Positions 50,482-58,069 of a stretch of 64,000 bases of DNA are shown piece after piece. Made by a program: the position numbers and the translations under genes. The notes below the pieces were generated by a model. The model worked only from the letters and a program-made list of their open reading frames with translations. It was not told the origin of the DNA and ran no database searches. The stretch is from Glycomyces sp. YM15 (lineage in GTDB: Bacteria; Actinomycetota; Actinomycetes; Mycobacteriales; Micromonosporaceae): assembly GCF_016918015.1 (NCBI RefSeq), contig NZ_JAERMK010000016.1, positions 22,822-86,821 of the forward strand. Reading direction: 5' to 3'. Positions within the stretch are counted from its first letter, which is position 1, and each line of letters opens with the position of its first letter.

Positions 50482-50895
50482 TCACGGCTCCGGGTTGATG
50501 ATCGCGAGCGTGCCGTCGTCGAACAGTTCACTGTCGACCATGACGTGCTGGTAGCTGCCGTTCGTGGCCACGAGCGTCCACCGGTGGTCTTCGGCGGTTT
50601 CCGGCTCGATGAGCGCACGCTGCTGCAGGCGCGTTGCCAGCGCGATGGCGATTTGCAACGTGGCCAGGCCGCCAGTGTGGGCGGCGAACGCGTCGAAGCC
50701 TACGAACTCGGCAGACACCCCTTCCATCGGTGAGGCGGCGACTTGCGCGATCCCTGGGCTGGTTGCCGGTGACGTGAACTGGCGGCCGTTCCAGGTTTCG
50801 ATCTGCTCGAGCGGTACCGCGAACGCTTCCGCGGCAGCTTGCGCGAGCGTGGACAGGTCTACTGGGTCGATGAACATGACGGTGCAGGTCGACAT
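50482..50895 (-). CDS. hypothetical protein
   Basis: The 137-residue product starts CTVMFIDPVDLSTLAQAAAE and has a mid helix LQIAIALATRLQQRALIE and a late VATNGSYQHVMVDSELF. It is not recognised; the middle is a mix of strands and helices. It is the last gene of the long leftward operon that begins at 60.8 kb. GGAGG lies just before the ATG. Confidence 0.62.
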   Translation of the reverse strand: MSTCTVMFIDPVDLSTLAQAAAEAFAVPLEQIETWNGRQFTSPATSPGIAQVAASPMEGVSAEFVGFDAFAAHTGGLATLQIAIALATRLQQRALIEPETAEDHRWTLVATNGSYQHVMVDSELFDDGTLAIINPEP

Positions 50896-50904
50896 CGGTC
50901 CTCC

Positions 50905-51132
50905 TTACTGGTGCTTGCGTTCGATGGCGGCCAGGTAGCCGTCCACGGTTGCGTCCGACAGTTCGAGCGCGTCGCAGATGCGCGTGATGCCGATGCCTCG
51001 CTCATGCCGGAGCCACCATGCGGCGGCGGGCCGTTCGTGATCCGGTATCGGCACCGACAGGTCCCCGTTGAGACGCCGGTCGAGCGCGACCGTGTCGACT
51101 GGCCCTGCCGGGGTGACCGCAGTGAGGCTCAT
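50905..51132 (-). CDS. small helix-turn-helix protein
   Basis: The 75-residue protein has a C-terminal HTH-like element (RGIGITRICDALELSDATVD) preceded by an acidic/basic linker. It could be a small DNA-binding regulator. The ATG at 51132 overlaps the stop of a 21-residue frame upstream (ATGA). Confidence 0.62.
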   Translation of the reverse strand: MSLTAVTPAGPVDTVALDRRLNGDLSVPIPDHERPAAAWWLRHERGIGITRICDALELSDATVDGYLAAIERKHQ

Positions 51133-51194
51133 GCACGCTCCCGCGCCGCGGTACGTTCGATGACGAGGGTCGCGCGGAATGAAGTCAGGTTCAT
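51129..51194 (-). CDS. 21-residue micro-protein
   Basis: ATG at 51194 overlaps the stop of the upstream gene (ATGA), and its own stop overlaps the ATG of the next (ATGA). The peptide starts MNLTSFRATLVIERTAA. The double overlap suggests it is translated as part of the coupled chain; whether the peptide has a role is unknown. Confidence 0.5.
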   Translation of the reverse strand: MNLTSFRATLVIERTAARERA

Positions 51195-51502
51195 GTGGTC
51201 TCCGGAATGAAGGAAGGCACCTCGGTGGGGCACATGCCCAGCAGCGTCGCGAACGCGAGCGCTTTCGCTGGGGTTGGTTCGTGCAGGGTCACGCGGTCGT
51301 AGCCGTGGTGCAGTGTGAGCGTCCACTTGCCAGGCTGGGACCGGTCGAGTTCGACGGTGTAGTGCCCGGTCCCCGTAGCTGCCCAGTAGTACCAAGTGCT
51401 GTAGCCGACGCTGTCGCTGTCGCGGTAGTACCCGGCTGCGCGGGCGGCGGCGCGAAGGCCCGCCCACGTGGGCGGTTCCGAGCGATCCTCAGTGCTGGTC
51501 AG
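51191..51502 (-). CDS. hypothetical protein
   Basis: The 103-residue product contains WAGLRAAARAAGYYRDSDSV, YTVELDRSQPGKWTLTLHHG and a helical C-terminus. Not recognised. No ATG, GTG or TTG stands near the coding start; the likely start is CTG at 51502, which overlaps the upstream stop (CTGA) and has GGGAG eight bases before it. Confidence 0.5.
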   Translation of the reverse strand: MTSTEDRSEPPTWAGLRAAARAAGYYRDSDSVGYSTWYYWAATGTGHYTVELDRSQPGKWTLTLHHGYDRVTLHEPTPAKALAFATLLGMCPTEVPSFIPETT

Positions 51503-51852
51503 TTCGCGTTCTCCCGGTGCAGGGCTCGGGCGTGGTCGTATCCGACCCAGTTGTCGACCCCCGCAGCTTCCAGCGCGCCGAGGAACGCCGTGTCGGCTTC
51601 CAGTTCGGTGATGCGGGAACGGAGCCGGTTGCATTCGTCGAGGAGCGCCGGGATGTCGTCGCGGGCGTGGGCGATGAACTCCGCGTCGCGTTTGAAGAAG
51701 CCGTGGTGTGCGCTTCGGGCGGGGCCGGTGATGTCATGGTCAACGTAGCGGCCGTGACCGCCGGAGACGACGGTCCACGGCCCGGGGGAGGCGTTCTCCG
51801 AGCGCGCGCGCATGGCGGCGAGGTCGGTCAGGGGGATTGCTGTGGTGGTCAT
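51499..51852 (-). CDS. hypothetical phage/plasmid protein
   Basis: The 117-residue product has a typical mobile-element pattern: MRARSENASPGPWTVV, a His/Gly-rich centre, then DAEFIAHARDDIPALLDE followed by a coiled-coil CNRLRSRITELEADTAF. Similar proteins are common in phage early regions; function unknown. ATG at 51852 after AGAGGA. Confidence 0.7.
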   Translation of the reverse strand: MTTTAIPLTDLAAMRARSENASPGPWTVVSGGHGRYVDHDITGPARSAHHGFFKRDAEFIAHARDDIPALLDECNRLRSRITELEADTAFLGALEAAGVDNWVGYDHARALHRENAN

Positions 51853-51875
51853 CGGGTTCCTCTGCTTTCGTTGGT

Positions 51876-52220
51876 TTACGGGGTGCCGTTGGCATGTCCG
51901 TGGCATTCGCGAATGGAATCTCGCAGACGGTCGCGGTCGTCTTCAAGGTCGACGTATTCGAGTTCGAGCTGGTGCGTGCGTTCACGGGCCGCCTTGAGTT
52001 GTGCCGTGAGGTCAGTGATAGTCGTCGCCGCGTTCACGCAGTGGGTGAGGGCCGCATCTGCGCCGGGGTGGTCGCCGAACGCGGCGATGACCGTGCCGTC
52101 AGCGGCGACGATCAGGCGGACGGTCGCGCCGGTGCTGGTGCGGGCCACGACGGGTTGCCACGTGTCCGGTGTGGTGCCGGCGGGGCCGCCGGAAGCGGTC
52201 GTCTCGCGTGTGGTGTGCAA
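51876..52220 (-). CDS. hypothetical coiled-coil protein
   Basis: The 114-residue product has a beta-like first half (TGATVRLIVAADGTVIAAF) and a long C-terminal coiled coil (AQLKAARERTHQLELEYVD). Its first half aligns by eye with the 52.3-52.7 kb protein, with the shared pattern TG-x-T-[VI]-RL and DxPGxD. The start seems to be TTG at 52220. A GCAACAAC element lies 107 bases upstream. Confidence 0.58.
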   Translation of the reverse strand: MHTTRETTASGGPAGTTPDTWQPVVARTSTGATVRLIVAADGTVIAAFGDHPGADAALTHCVNAATTITDLTAQLKAARERTHQLELEYVDLEDDRDRLRDSIRECHGHANGTP

Positions 52221-52319
52221 CGGGGTGGTCCCGATCGTTAGAATCCATTGTGGTGCTTCAAGTTTACCCAGTTAGAGGTCCATTCGCGTTGCTCTCTCAG
52301 TGTTGTAGTGCGATCGTGG

Positions 52320-52739
52320 TCAGGTCGTTGTTGCGCCCGTCGACGCGAGACCGTCGCCCTGGTCATCCTCAGGGGCGTAAGCGTCAACATGGTCGTGTTC
52401 GCACGCTTCGATAGAGGCCCACAAGCGGGCGTTGTCGACGTGGAGGCTGTCGCGTTCGTTCATGACCTGATGCCAGTGGTTCTGGGACCGGATGTCGCTG
52501 CCCCGCATCCACGCAAGGAGCCGCGGAGCGTCAGTGAACGCGGTGAACATGCTGTCCATGCCAGGCAGGTCGGTGAAGCTCGCGACGACGCGGCCGGTGT
52601 GGTCGGTCAGGAGCCGGATCGTGGTGCCGTCCGTGTGCTCGTGCACGATGGGGATGAGGCCGGTGCCCTCGTAGACCAGGTCGCGGATAGCTTCAGCGTT
52701 GGCCTCGCAGGCGTCAGTGTCGTAGCCGTTCTCGATCAT
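52320..52739 (-). CDS. hypothetical protein related to its neighbour
   Basis: The 139-residue product has a helical start (CEANAEAIRDLVYEGTGL), the segment TDGTTIRLLTDHTGRVVASF and a late helix HQVMNERDSLHVDNARLWAS. It is a probable paralog of the 51.9-52.2 kb product. ATG at 52739 overlaps the upstream stop (ATGA). Confidence 0.62.
   Translation of the reverse strand: MIENGYDTDACEANAEAIRDLVYEGTGLIPIVHEHTDGTTIRLLTDHTGRVVASFTDLPGMDSMFTAFTDAPRLLAWMRGSDIRSQNHWHQVMNERDSLHVDNARLWASIEACEHDHVDAYAPEDDQGDGLASTGATTT
52327..52336 (-). promoter_or_regulatory. copy of the recurrent GCAACAAC element
   Basis: GCGCAACAAC on the minus strand overlaps the end of the preceding gene and lies 107 bases before the TTG start at 52220. 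Confidence 0.3.
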
Positions 52740-53269
52740 GCGGCTCTCACCATCTCGGACGCGGCGCTCGCGGCCGGGGAGTCGGATGAGGCTTCGTTGC
52801 GGGTGCGCCACACGGCCCGCCTGGCTGCCGTGATCGCCTCGTCGAAGCCGTACTCGGTGAGCATTCGCCATCCGATCGCGGTCACGGCCGCGTGCTCGCC
52901 GTCGACTTCAATCCAGCCGCGGTCGATCATGGCCCACGTCGTGTTCGATGCCGTCCATGTCGAGCCGTACCCGACGCGGAGACCGCGGCCGCGGCGGACG
53001 TCGATCCGCGGCAGGTACGCGATGCGTCGCAACGCCGCCCACGTGCCCGCGGTCGGAGCGGAACGGACCCACCGCGGCCAGTACCGGATCAACGCTCCGC
53101 CGTTCCCGTACGTCCAGAACGTCCGCCACTGGTCGATCGCGACCGTGCCACCGGCCTTGTCGACCGCCGCGAGCGCCGCCGCAACCTCAACCGTTGCCAG
53201 CGGCCGTTCGACGGAACCAGTGCTTGACGAGTGCGCTGTCCAGGTCGTACGTACGCACTGGCCGATCAT
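52736..53269 (-). CDS. hypothetical protein with winged-helix-like C-terminus
   Basis: The 177-residue product has a Trp-rich middle (TVAIDQWRTFWTYGNGGALI) and a C-terminal AMIDRGWIEVDGEHAAVTAI similar to the gene at 53.8 kb. The shared IDRGW-x-x-V-x-G pattern resembles winged-helix wings. I chose the ATG at 53269, just after the upstream stop; an ATG at 53326 is open too. Confidence 0.55.
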   Translation of the reverse strand: MIGQCVRTTWTAHSSSTGSVERPLATVEVAAALAAVDKAGGTVAIDQWRTFWTYGNGGALIRYWPRWVRSAPTAGTWAALRRIAYLPRIDVRRGRGLRVGYGSTWTASNTTWAMIDRGWIEVDGEHAAVTAIGWRMLTEYGFDEAITAARRAVWRTRNEASSDSPAASAASEMVRAA

Positions 53270-53279
53270 GCTGCTGCTG

Positions 53280-53690
53280 TTAGCCACGGTCGCCGTCCAG
53301 GCCGTACCGGCCAGGGGCACACCCATGTCCGCCTCTGGCGAGCACCTGCTCGTCGGGGTCGAACTTGTTGGCGAAACCGCGCAGGACCCTCTCGGCATAT
53401 CCACCGTCCAGTACAGCGCCAACGGCTTTGCGTCTCACAGCGTCGTGTTCCAGGACCGAAGCGGCAGCGCGAAGCACGATCGCGGCAATGTGCGGCGCGG
53501 CAGCGGCGACGCCAGCGCGGGCGAGCACGCCGTCAGCGAGACATTCGCTCGCGCCTGCTTGCTCGATCGCTTCCTCAATCGCGCGGTGCGCGGCGTCTTC
53601 AGCCCAGGTGAGCTGTCGCGGTTCGGCCCGGATCGCGTCGTGCGCGATCCGGACGGGAGAGTCCGCAGTCGTGTACGGAAGACTTTCCAC
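53280..53690 (-). CDS. hypothetical helical protein
   Basis: The 136-residue product is Ala-rich and helical (WAEDAAHRAIEEAIEQAGAS, IAAIVLRAAASVLEHDAV), ending in a Gly/Arg-rich tail. Not recognised. GTG start at 53690, with AAAGGAA upstream. It lies in the leftward operon. Confidence 0.6.
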   Translation of the reverse strand: MESLPYTTADSPVRIAHDAIRAEPRQLTWAEDAAHRAIEEAIEQAGASECLADGVLARAGVAAAAPHIAAIVLRAAASVLEHDAVRRKAVGAVLDGGYAERVLRGFANKFDPDEQVLARGGHGCAPGRYGLDGDRG

Positions 53691-53824
53691 CTGGTTCCTT
53701 TCGTCGTGTTTCCTTGCGCTGCTTCAATTCTAGTCGACCTCGACGTGCGTTTTTGCTGCTCAGGCGGGTTGTAGTCGCTTCGATGTTGGATCGTTGTCGA
53801 CGCGCGCGAACAGGTCCTGAGGGG

Positions 53825-54280
53825 TTAAGCGCTCGCGGCCGCGAGCCGGTGGGCCAGCATCAGGTACCCGATCGCGGTCACGGTCCCGCGGCCGCCGGTC
53901 ACGGTGACCCAGCCGCGGTCAATGAGCATCGCCGAACCCACTGCGTCGATTAGCCTGCCGGTCAAGCGGAGCCGGATCTGCCCGAGCCGGTCAAACTCTC
54001 CTGTGAAAGCGGGTGCGTCCGCGACACGTGCGAGCAGTTCCCACTGCCACGGCAGCGGACGAACACCGACGTGCGCAGGCGTGAACGTGACCCGTTCGGC
54101 CGGGTCGCTGCGGTCGATGACGATCCTGCGGTCGGCGTCGACGGTGATGGCTGCGCCGACATGTTCGGCTTCGGTGATCTCGTGGCACGCGAGCGCAGTG
54201 TTGATCTCAGCCCGCCCGGTCCGGTTCGAAAGGCGGACCCACGTGGTTGTGCTGTTGACGTCGTCAGGGTCGTGGCGCAT
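53825..54280 (-). CDS. hypothetical protein with winged-helix-like C-terminus
   Basis: The 151-residue product has a strand-rich N-terminus (VGAAITVDADRRIVIDRS) and a C-terminal MLIDRGWVTVTGGRGTVTAI paralogous to the 52.7-53.3 kb protein. Function unknown. The 134 bases downstream, before the next gene, hold no gene. Confidence 0.62.
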   Translation of the reverse strand: MRHDPDDVNSTTTWVRLSNRTGRAEINTALACHEITEAEHVGAAITVDADRRIVIDRSDPAERVTFTPAHVGVRPLPWQWELLARVADAPAFTGEFDRLGQIRLRLTGRLIDAVGSAMLIDRGWVTVTGGRGTVTAIGYLMLAHRLAAASA

Positions 54281-54314
54281 GCGGTGGTGTCTCCAAGTGA
54301 GGTTCTCGGTCGGA

Positions 54315-54342
54315 CGCGGGACGGCCAGGTGGCCGCCCCGCG
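54315..54342 (-). terminator. hairpin after the loader-like gene
   Basis: A 12-bp stem with one mismatch (54315-54326 with 54331-54342) and a 4-base loop lies 4 bases past the stop at 54347, between two genes of the leftward operon. It may reduce expression of the distal part. Confidence 0.6.
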
Positions 54343-54346
54343 TGGC

Positions 54347-54967
54347 CTATTCGGCGGGTTGGGTGTGGCGTCGTGTCTGCAGAAGCCGCGCGGTGTCGAT
54401 GACGGCCTGGCCGAGCGGCGCGGGGTCGCTGCTGCGTTTGCGTGTCGCGCGGTGCGCGGCCGCGGCAGCCGCGGCACGATGGTCACGCTCCCGATCAGGT
54501 TCCACAGCTGCCGGGGCCGCAGCCGCTTTCCGGCGTTCAGCGAGAGCAGCGTCAATGAGCGCTCGCCCACGGCGGATGCGATCGACAGCTGTCGCTGCAC
54601 CGAGCTCCGGCCGCGGAACGCTTGCAGTGGTGACAGGCCCGCGCAGCAGCGCACGCACGCGTTCGCCGTAGTCGGGTGCGTCAGCGGGAACAGCTCGCAA
54701 CGCCGCCTGCAACGCCGCCCCGGCGCCGGGGCGTTCACGCATGAGCCGCCTGCGGTCCTTGACGCGGGCGATCACATGGCCGACGTTCATGCGATTTCCG
54801 GGCTCCTTCGCCACTTGCTCCATGACGGCCCAGCGCGCTTCGGCCAGCGTGACGCGCTCCCGCTGCAGGGCGGCGAGCCACAACGCGATGTCGTCTTTCG
54901 CGACAGTGCGCGCGTCAATGCCGGCGATGACCGCGAGCAGGTCGCCGACTTCATCGGGGGCGATCAC
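54347..54967 (-). CDS. possible helicase-loader-like protein
   Basis: The 206-residue protein has an N-terminal helical domain (DEVGDLLAVIAGIDARTVAK, ALWLAALQRERVTLAEARWA, MNVGHVIARVKDRRRLMRE) whose helix pattern recalls phage helicase-loader N-terminal domains. The C-terminal half is Ala/Arg-rich and low in complexity. It starts at GTG 54967, overlapping the stop of the replication initiator (GTGA), the usual place of a loader. The role is inferred from position and is uncertain. Confidence 0.6.
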   Translation of the reverse strand: MIAPDEVGDLLAVIAGIDARTVAKDDIALWLAALQRERVTLAEARWAVMEQVAKEPGNRMNVGHVIARVKDRRRLMRERPGAGAALQAALRAVPADAPDYGERVRALLRGPVTTASVPRPELGAATAVDRIRRGRALIDAALAERRKAAAAPAAVEPDRERDHRAAAAAAAHRATRKRSSDPAPLGQAVIDTARLLQTRRHTQPAE

Positions 54968-56355
54968 GCGGGCCTGCCTTCGGAGTCGATGACGTGCCCG
55001 CCGCCCGGCCACGCCGGTGGGTCGATCCCGGCGGGGCCCGCATCCATGTCCGCTTTGAACGCCGCTACGGCCTCGTCGATTTCGCGGCGTCGACGAACCG
55101 CGAGCGGTTCGGTGCGCTGCAGCAGGGCGTGCTGCGAGGCGCGGTCGACCGGTTCAGGTGCGTTTTCCCAGCAGCGGTTGTGCAGCCACGTCTTCGCAAG
55201 CTTGGTGTACTTCGCGTCTTCGCCTTCGCGTTCAGCGCGGTACCGTGCCGCGCCGGCAATGATGACTTCCGGGTCGACGCCTTCAGCGACGCGCTGCGTC
55301 CACTTGTCCCACGCCGCCTGCTTGTCACGGCGGCGCGGGTACGCCGCCCAGAATGCGAGGAACGGCGCATCGTACGGAACAGGTGCTGCGCCTCCCCGGC
55401 GGTCGTCCTCACCGTCTGACTGCTCGTCTGGATCAGCGAACTCGTCGACCAGGGCGCTGTTCGGCTCCAGGGGGGTCACGTCCTTGAGCCCGCGAATGAG
55501 GTTCTTGCCGAACGCGACCGTCCGCGAATTCCACGTCACTCGCTGGCGCAACTGTGCAACCAGCGCATCCACCGTCCAGCCGCGGTCGAGGAGAGCGCCG
55601 GTCAAGGTCCGAATGTCGGCGACCTCTTCGGGTTTCGTGAGCCTCGCCCGCTGCGGCGCGCCGTACACGCCTCGGACGACGGCGCGGATCGTCGCCACCC
55701 GGTCCGCTTCAGACGTAGCGGGGTCTGCGTTCGCGGCGGCGGAGCCGTCGTCGACACACACACCTGGTTCTACTTGCTCTGGTTGTAGTTCCCCTAGTTC
55801 TACTTCGTCCCCCGTGGACGGGGGGAGGGCTTCCCCAGCTCGGCGGGGGAGGGGTACCCCCGTGGAGCGGGGGAGGGTCTGTTCTCCTCCCTGTTCGGAC
55901 CCTTCCCCCGTGGAGAGGGGGAGGGTGCCGGAACCCTGTCGCTTCGCGCGTTGCCGCTGCCGCCGGGCCTCATCCCACTCGCTGATGTACAGGAAGCCTC
56001 TGTAGTCGTCAGGGACTGTCGTCTCGATCTCGTACACGTTCGTCAGGTTCGCCCCGTCCGCGCCCCAGCGGCGCTTCGGCTCCGACACTGCGCCCATGGC
56101 GATGAGCGCATTCAAGTGCGGGTCGACCGATTCGGGCTTCTTCAAGCCGATGAACTCGGCCATGGCGGCTTTCGACGGCCAGACCGTGTACCGCTGGTTC
56201 GCCTCGTCCACGTGCGCACGCAGGTACAGGTACAACTCGGTCGACTTGGCAGTCTTCAACGGGTGCATGGCAATCCAAGCCATGGTGATGACGAACTGAG
56301 GACGGCCGGGTTTGATCCGCCCTCGGTACTCGACCACTGGTGCAAGGTCGGTCAT
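54964..56355 (-). CDS. replication initiator-like protein
   Basis: The 463-residue protein has a winged-helix N-terminal domain (residues 25-110, with HPLKTAKSTELYLYLRAHVD and WPSKAAMAEFIGLKKPESVD). A low-complexity linker (about 145-225) is encoded by the 24-bp-period repeats. The C-terminal region has FLAFWAAYPRRRDKQAAWDK and YTKLAKTWLHNRCWEN, a module frequent in phage replication proteins of the O/DnaD-like type. The ATG at 56355 shares a base with the GIY-YIG stop. Together with the loader-like gene and the in-gene repeats it resembles the lambda O-P plan, in which the origin lies within the initiator gene. Confidence 0.75.
   Translation of the reverse strand: MTDLAPVVEYRGRIKPGRPQFVITMAWIAMHPLKTAKSTELYLYLRAHVDEANQRYTVWPSKAAMAEFIGLKKPESVDPHLNALIAMGAVSEPKRRWGADGANLTNVYEIETTVPDDYRGFLYISEWDEARRQRQRAKRQGSGTLPLSTGEGSEQGGEQTLPRSTGVPLPRRAGEALPPSTGDEVELGELQPEQVEPGVCVDDGSAAANADPATSEADRVATIRAVVRGVYGAPQRARLTKPEEVADIRTLTGALLDRGWTVDALVAQLRQRVTWNSRTVAFGKNLIRGLKDVTPLEPNSALVDEFADPDEQSDGEDDRRGGAAPVPYDAPFLAFWAAYPRRRDKQAAWDKWTQRVAEGVDPEVIIAGAARYRAEREGEDAKYTKLAKTWLHNRCWENAPEPVDRASQHALLQRTEPLAVRRRREIDEAVAAFKADMDAGPAGIDPPAWPGGGHVIDSEGRPA
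55809..55928. repeat. iteron-like repeats of 24-bp period inside the initiator gene
   Basis: Three nearly identical 22-base units, CCCCCGTGGA plus two variable bases plus GGGGGAGGGY, start at 55809, 55857 and 55905, exactly 48 bases apart. A degenerate unit sits midway at 55833 and a strongly diverged one at 55881. Each good unit can form a C5/G5 hairpin. They encode Leu-Pro-x-Ser-Thr-Gly units in the protein linker. A binding site array for the initiator is plausible. Confidence 0.7.
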
Positions 56356-57017
56356 CACCGTGACCCGCCTTCCGAATGGCGACCGAGCATCGGCGCCGAC
56401 ACCTCGTTGTCTTCCCAGATGCGGGCCTTTCGTGGAGCTGGCTCGACCCGAACGGTGGCCCATTCGGTGATGACCCCCCGCCGGTTGAACTTCGGTGCTT
56501 CGTCCCTGATCGCGAGTGCTTCGGCGATTGCGGCCGCTCTACGGCCGATGAACTGCGCTTCAGCACAGTGGTCGAACTCATCCCACCAGCGGCTACGTGC
56601 CTGGTGTGCCTTCATCCGCTGCTGAAGGTCCTTGGTCATGCCGACGTACAGCAGATCTCCTGCGGCATCGAAGCATCGGTAGACGGTGTGCAGTCGGCCT
56701 TCCGGTTCCCAGGGGTCGATGGGCTCGGGGACGGGTGGTTCACCGTTCGGCGTCAGAATGTACTCGACCTGATGGTTGCCGCCGTTCTCGTCGCTGTACG
56801 CAACGCGGAGAAGGAAACGGCGCTCTTGAAGCTTCCGGAGAGCCTTGCTCGCGCGAGTTTGTCCCATGTCAGGAATGTGGTTTCGCAGCTCGCTGACGGT
56901 GACAGTGCGACCAGCCGCATGAGCCTCCATGATTTGCAGTGCCACTGCAATCTCCTCCGCGGTGAGGCGGGCTTGCGTGAACGCTCGCGGCACGTGGATC
57001 TCGTTTGACTCGTTCAC
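56355..57017 (-). CDS. winged-helix and GIY-YIG nuclease-domain protein
   Basis: The 220-residue protein has an N-terminal winged helix (TVSELRNHIPDMGQTRASKAL at about 38-58, without its last residue shown) and a C-terminal GIY-YIG domain. HTVYRCFDAAGDLLYVGMTK contains the paired VYR and LYVG motifs, followed by the Arg of QQRMKAHQAR and a late Glu. It may be an endonuclease that cuts specific DNA or a regulator that kept the fold. ATG at 57017 overlaps the upstream stop (ATGA). Confidence 0.78.
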   Translation of the reverse strand: MNESNEIHVPRAFTQARLTAEEIAVALQIMEAHAAGRTVTVSELRNHIPDMGQTRASKALRKLQERRFLLRVAYSDENGGNHQVEYILTPNGEPPVPEPIDPWEPEGRLHTVYRCFDAAGDLLYVGMTKDLQQRMKAHQARSRWWDEFDHCAEAQFIGRRAAAIAEALAIRDEAPKFNRRGVITEWATVRVEPAPRKARIWEDNEVSAPMLGRHSEGGSR

Positions 57018-57271
57018 GACTGGCCTCCGTTCGCGGCTTCGGTCAGCTCGTCGACCTCGTCAATGAGCGCGGTGACGGCGTACTGGAGGGCGAGCACGCC
57101 CGGAAGCGCGGCGAGCGCATGATCGGGGCGCTCCGCGAGGTACACGCGGGCTTCTTCGCGCAGGTATGCTCGTTCGTCCTCAAGGTCCATGATCTGGTTG
57201 AACAGGCCCTCGGCCCACGCTTCGATCGCGCTGGCGTCCAAGGGCGGGGGAGTGGATTCCGTGCCGGTCAC
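57014..57271 (-). CDS. small acidic helical protein
   Basis: The 85-residue product is a predicted helical hairpin or coiled coil (IEAWAEGLFNQIMDLEDERA, ALQYAVTALIDEVDELTEAA). Not recognised. It overlaps the GIY-YIG gene by ATGA and is first gene after a hairpin. Confidence 0.62.
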   Translation of the reverse strand: MTGTESTPPPLDASAIEAWAEGLFNQIMDLEDERAYLREEARVYLAERPDHALAALPGVLALQYAVTALIDEVDELTEAANGGQS

Positions 57272-57375
57272 TGCCCACCGCCAACCGTGAAGTGCAACGA
57301 CATATCTCTTACGCGAGGTATACGCTGGCGCGTCGGACGGGTCGCGGCCCGCGCCGCCCGGGGAAGGAGAAAGGA

Positions 57376-57390
57376 GGCCCCTTCGGGGCC
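57376..57390 (-). terminator. short hairpin between operon segments
   Basis: GGCCCCTTCGGGGCC forms a 6-bp stem closed by TTC (or TTCG). In the leftward direction it is followed by TCCTTTCTCC. It lies 30 bases after the stop of the 57.4 kb gene and is a modest terminator candidate. Confidence 0.5.
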
Positions 57391-57419
57391 GCAGCCATGA
57401 AAAAGCAGGTCACGGGCCA

Positions 57420-57755
57420 TCATTGAGGGAACACCGCCTCGTGTCCGTCGACGGACACCCCAGCATCAGCGGCGATGATCGCGGGGATCATCTCGAGGTC
57501 GAACAGGAACTGCACCACCCGGCGCAGCTGCTCACGACTGCGGCGCGGGACGCGGAGGTCGCGCGCGAGCGCGCCCAACGTGACCGGTTCGCCAGCGCCG
57601 ACGCGGCGCACGAGGGCCGCGTACACAACGAGCGCGAACCGGTTCCCGGTGGCCGCCAACGCCATCGTGACGGCACCGGGCACGGCGACGCAGTCGTCGT
57701 CAACGACAGCCGACAGGGCAACCGCTTTGCCCCAAGATTCCAAAAATGTCTGCAT
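57420..57755 (-). CDS. small HTH-like hypothetical protein
   Basis: The 111-residue product contains NRFALVVYAALVRRVGAGEP and LGALARDLRVPRRSREQLRR, a helix-turn-helix-like stretch. It may be a small regulator or replication accessory. The ATG at 57755 has GGAGA upstream; the frame stays open to a start at 57824. Confidence 0.6.
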   Translation of the reverse strand: MQTFLESWGKAVALSAVVDDDCVAVPGAVTMALAATGNRFALVVYAALVRRVGAGEPVTLGALARDLRVPRRSREQLRRVVQFLFDLEMIPAIIAADAGVSVDGHEAVFPQ

Positions 57756-57925
57756 AGGTGGGTCTCCTATTGGGTAGGGGAGACCGGCGACGCGGCCCTT
57801 ACGGGCTCCATCGACAGCGCACACACGTACCGGAGTGCGCTATCGTCAGTAGGGCGAACAGGCCGCTCGGTTGGCCTGTCGCCACGTCGCACGGGGAGCT
57901 TCCTTAGGCTCTTCTCCGTGTTCGG

Positions 57926-57959
57926 AAGGTCAAGCGTTGGCGCGCTTGACCTTCGTCAT
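57926..57959 (-). promoter_or_regulatory. 9-codon leader frame overlapping a hairpin
   Basis: ATG at 57959, with GGGGAGAAA just upstream, opens a 9-codon frame that ends at 57930 inside a perfect 11-bp hairpin (57926-57936 with 57943-57953). The arrangement, 170 bases before the next leftward gene, is typical of a leader peptide with attenuator, but it may also just be a terminator. The surrounding stretch (57756-58069) holds no other gene. Confidence 0.4.
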
Positions 57960-58010
57960 TTTCTCCCCAAAGTCTACAATCGAACGCCGACGCTGATCTC
58001 CGCAAAGACC

Positions 58011-58036
58011 TTGCGCGGCAACAACAATCAAGCAAC
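58011..58036 (+). promoter_or_regulatory. GCAACAAC element, long form
   Basis: Positions 58015-58036 match 8151-8172 at 20 of 22 bases, and the preceding GCG is shared. It lies between the stop of the 58.1 kb gene and the leader frame, 52 bases upstream of that leader on the minus strand. No rightward gene follows here. Confidence 0.45.
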
Positions 58037-58069
58037 ACCAGGGCGTGCCGGACACCCCGATGCTCCCGG

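Noticed and set aside
54071-56005. A 644-codon rightward open frame
   Set aside because: It is antisense to the replication initiator and loader-like genes, has no family resemblance and an Ala/Arg/Ser-rich composition typical of shadow frames in GC-rich DNA.
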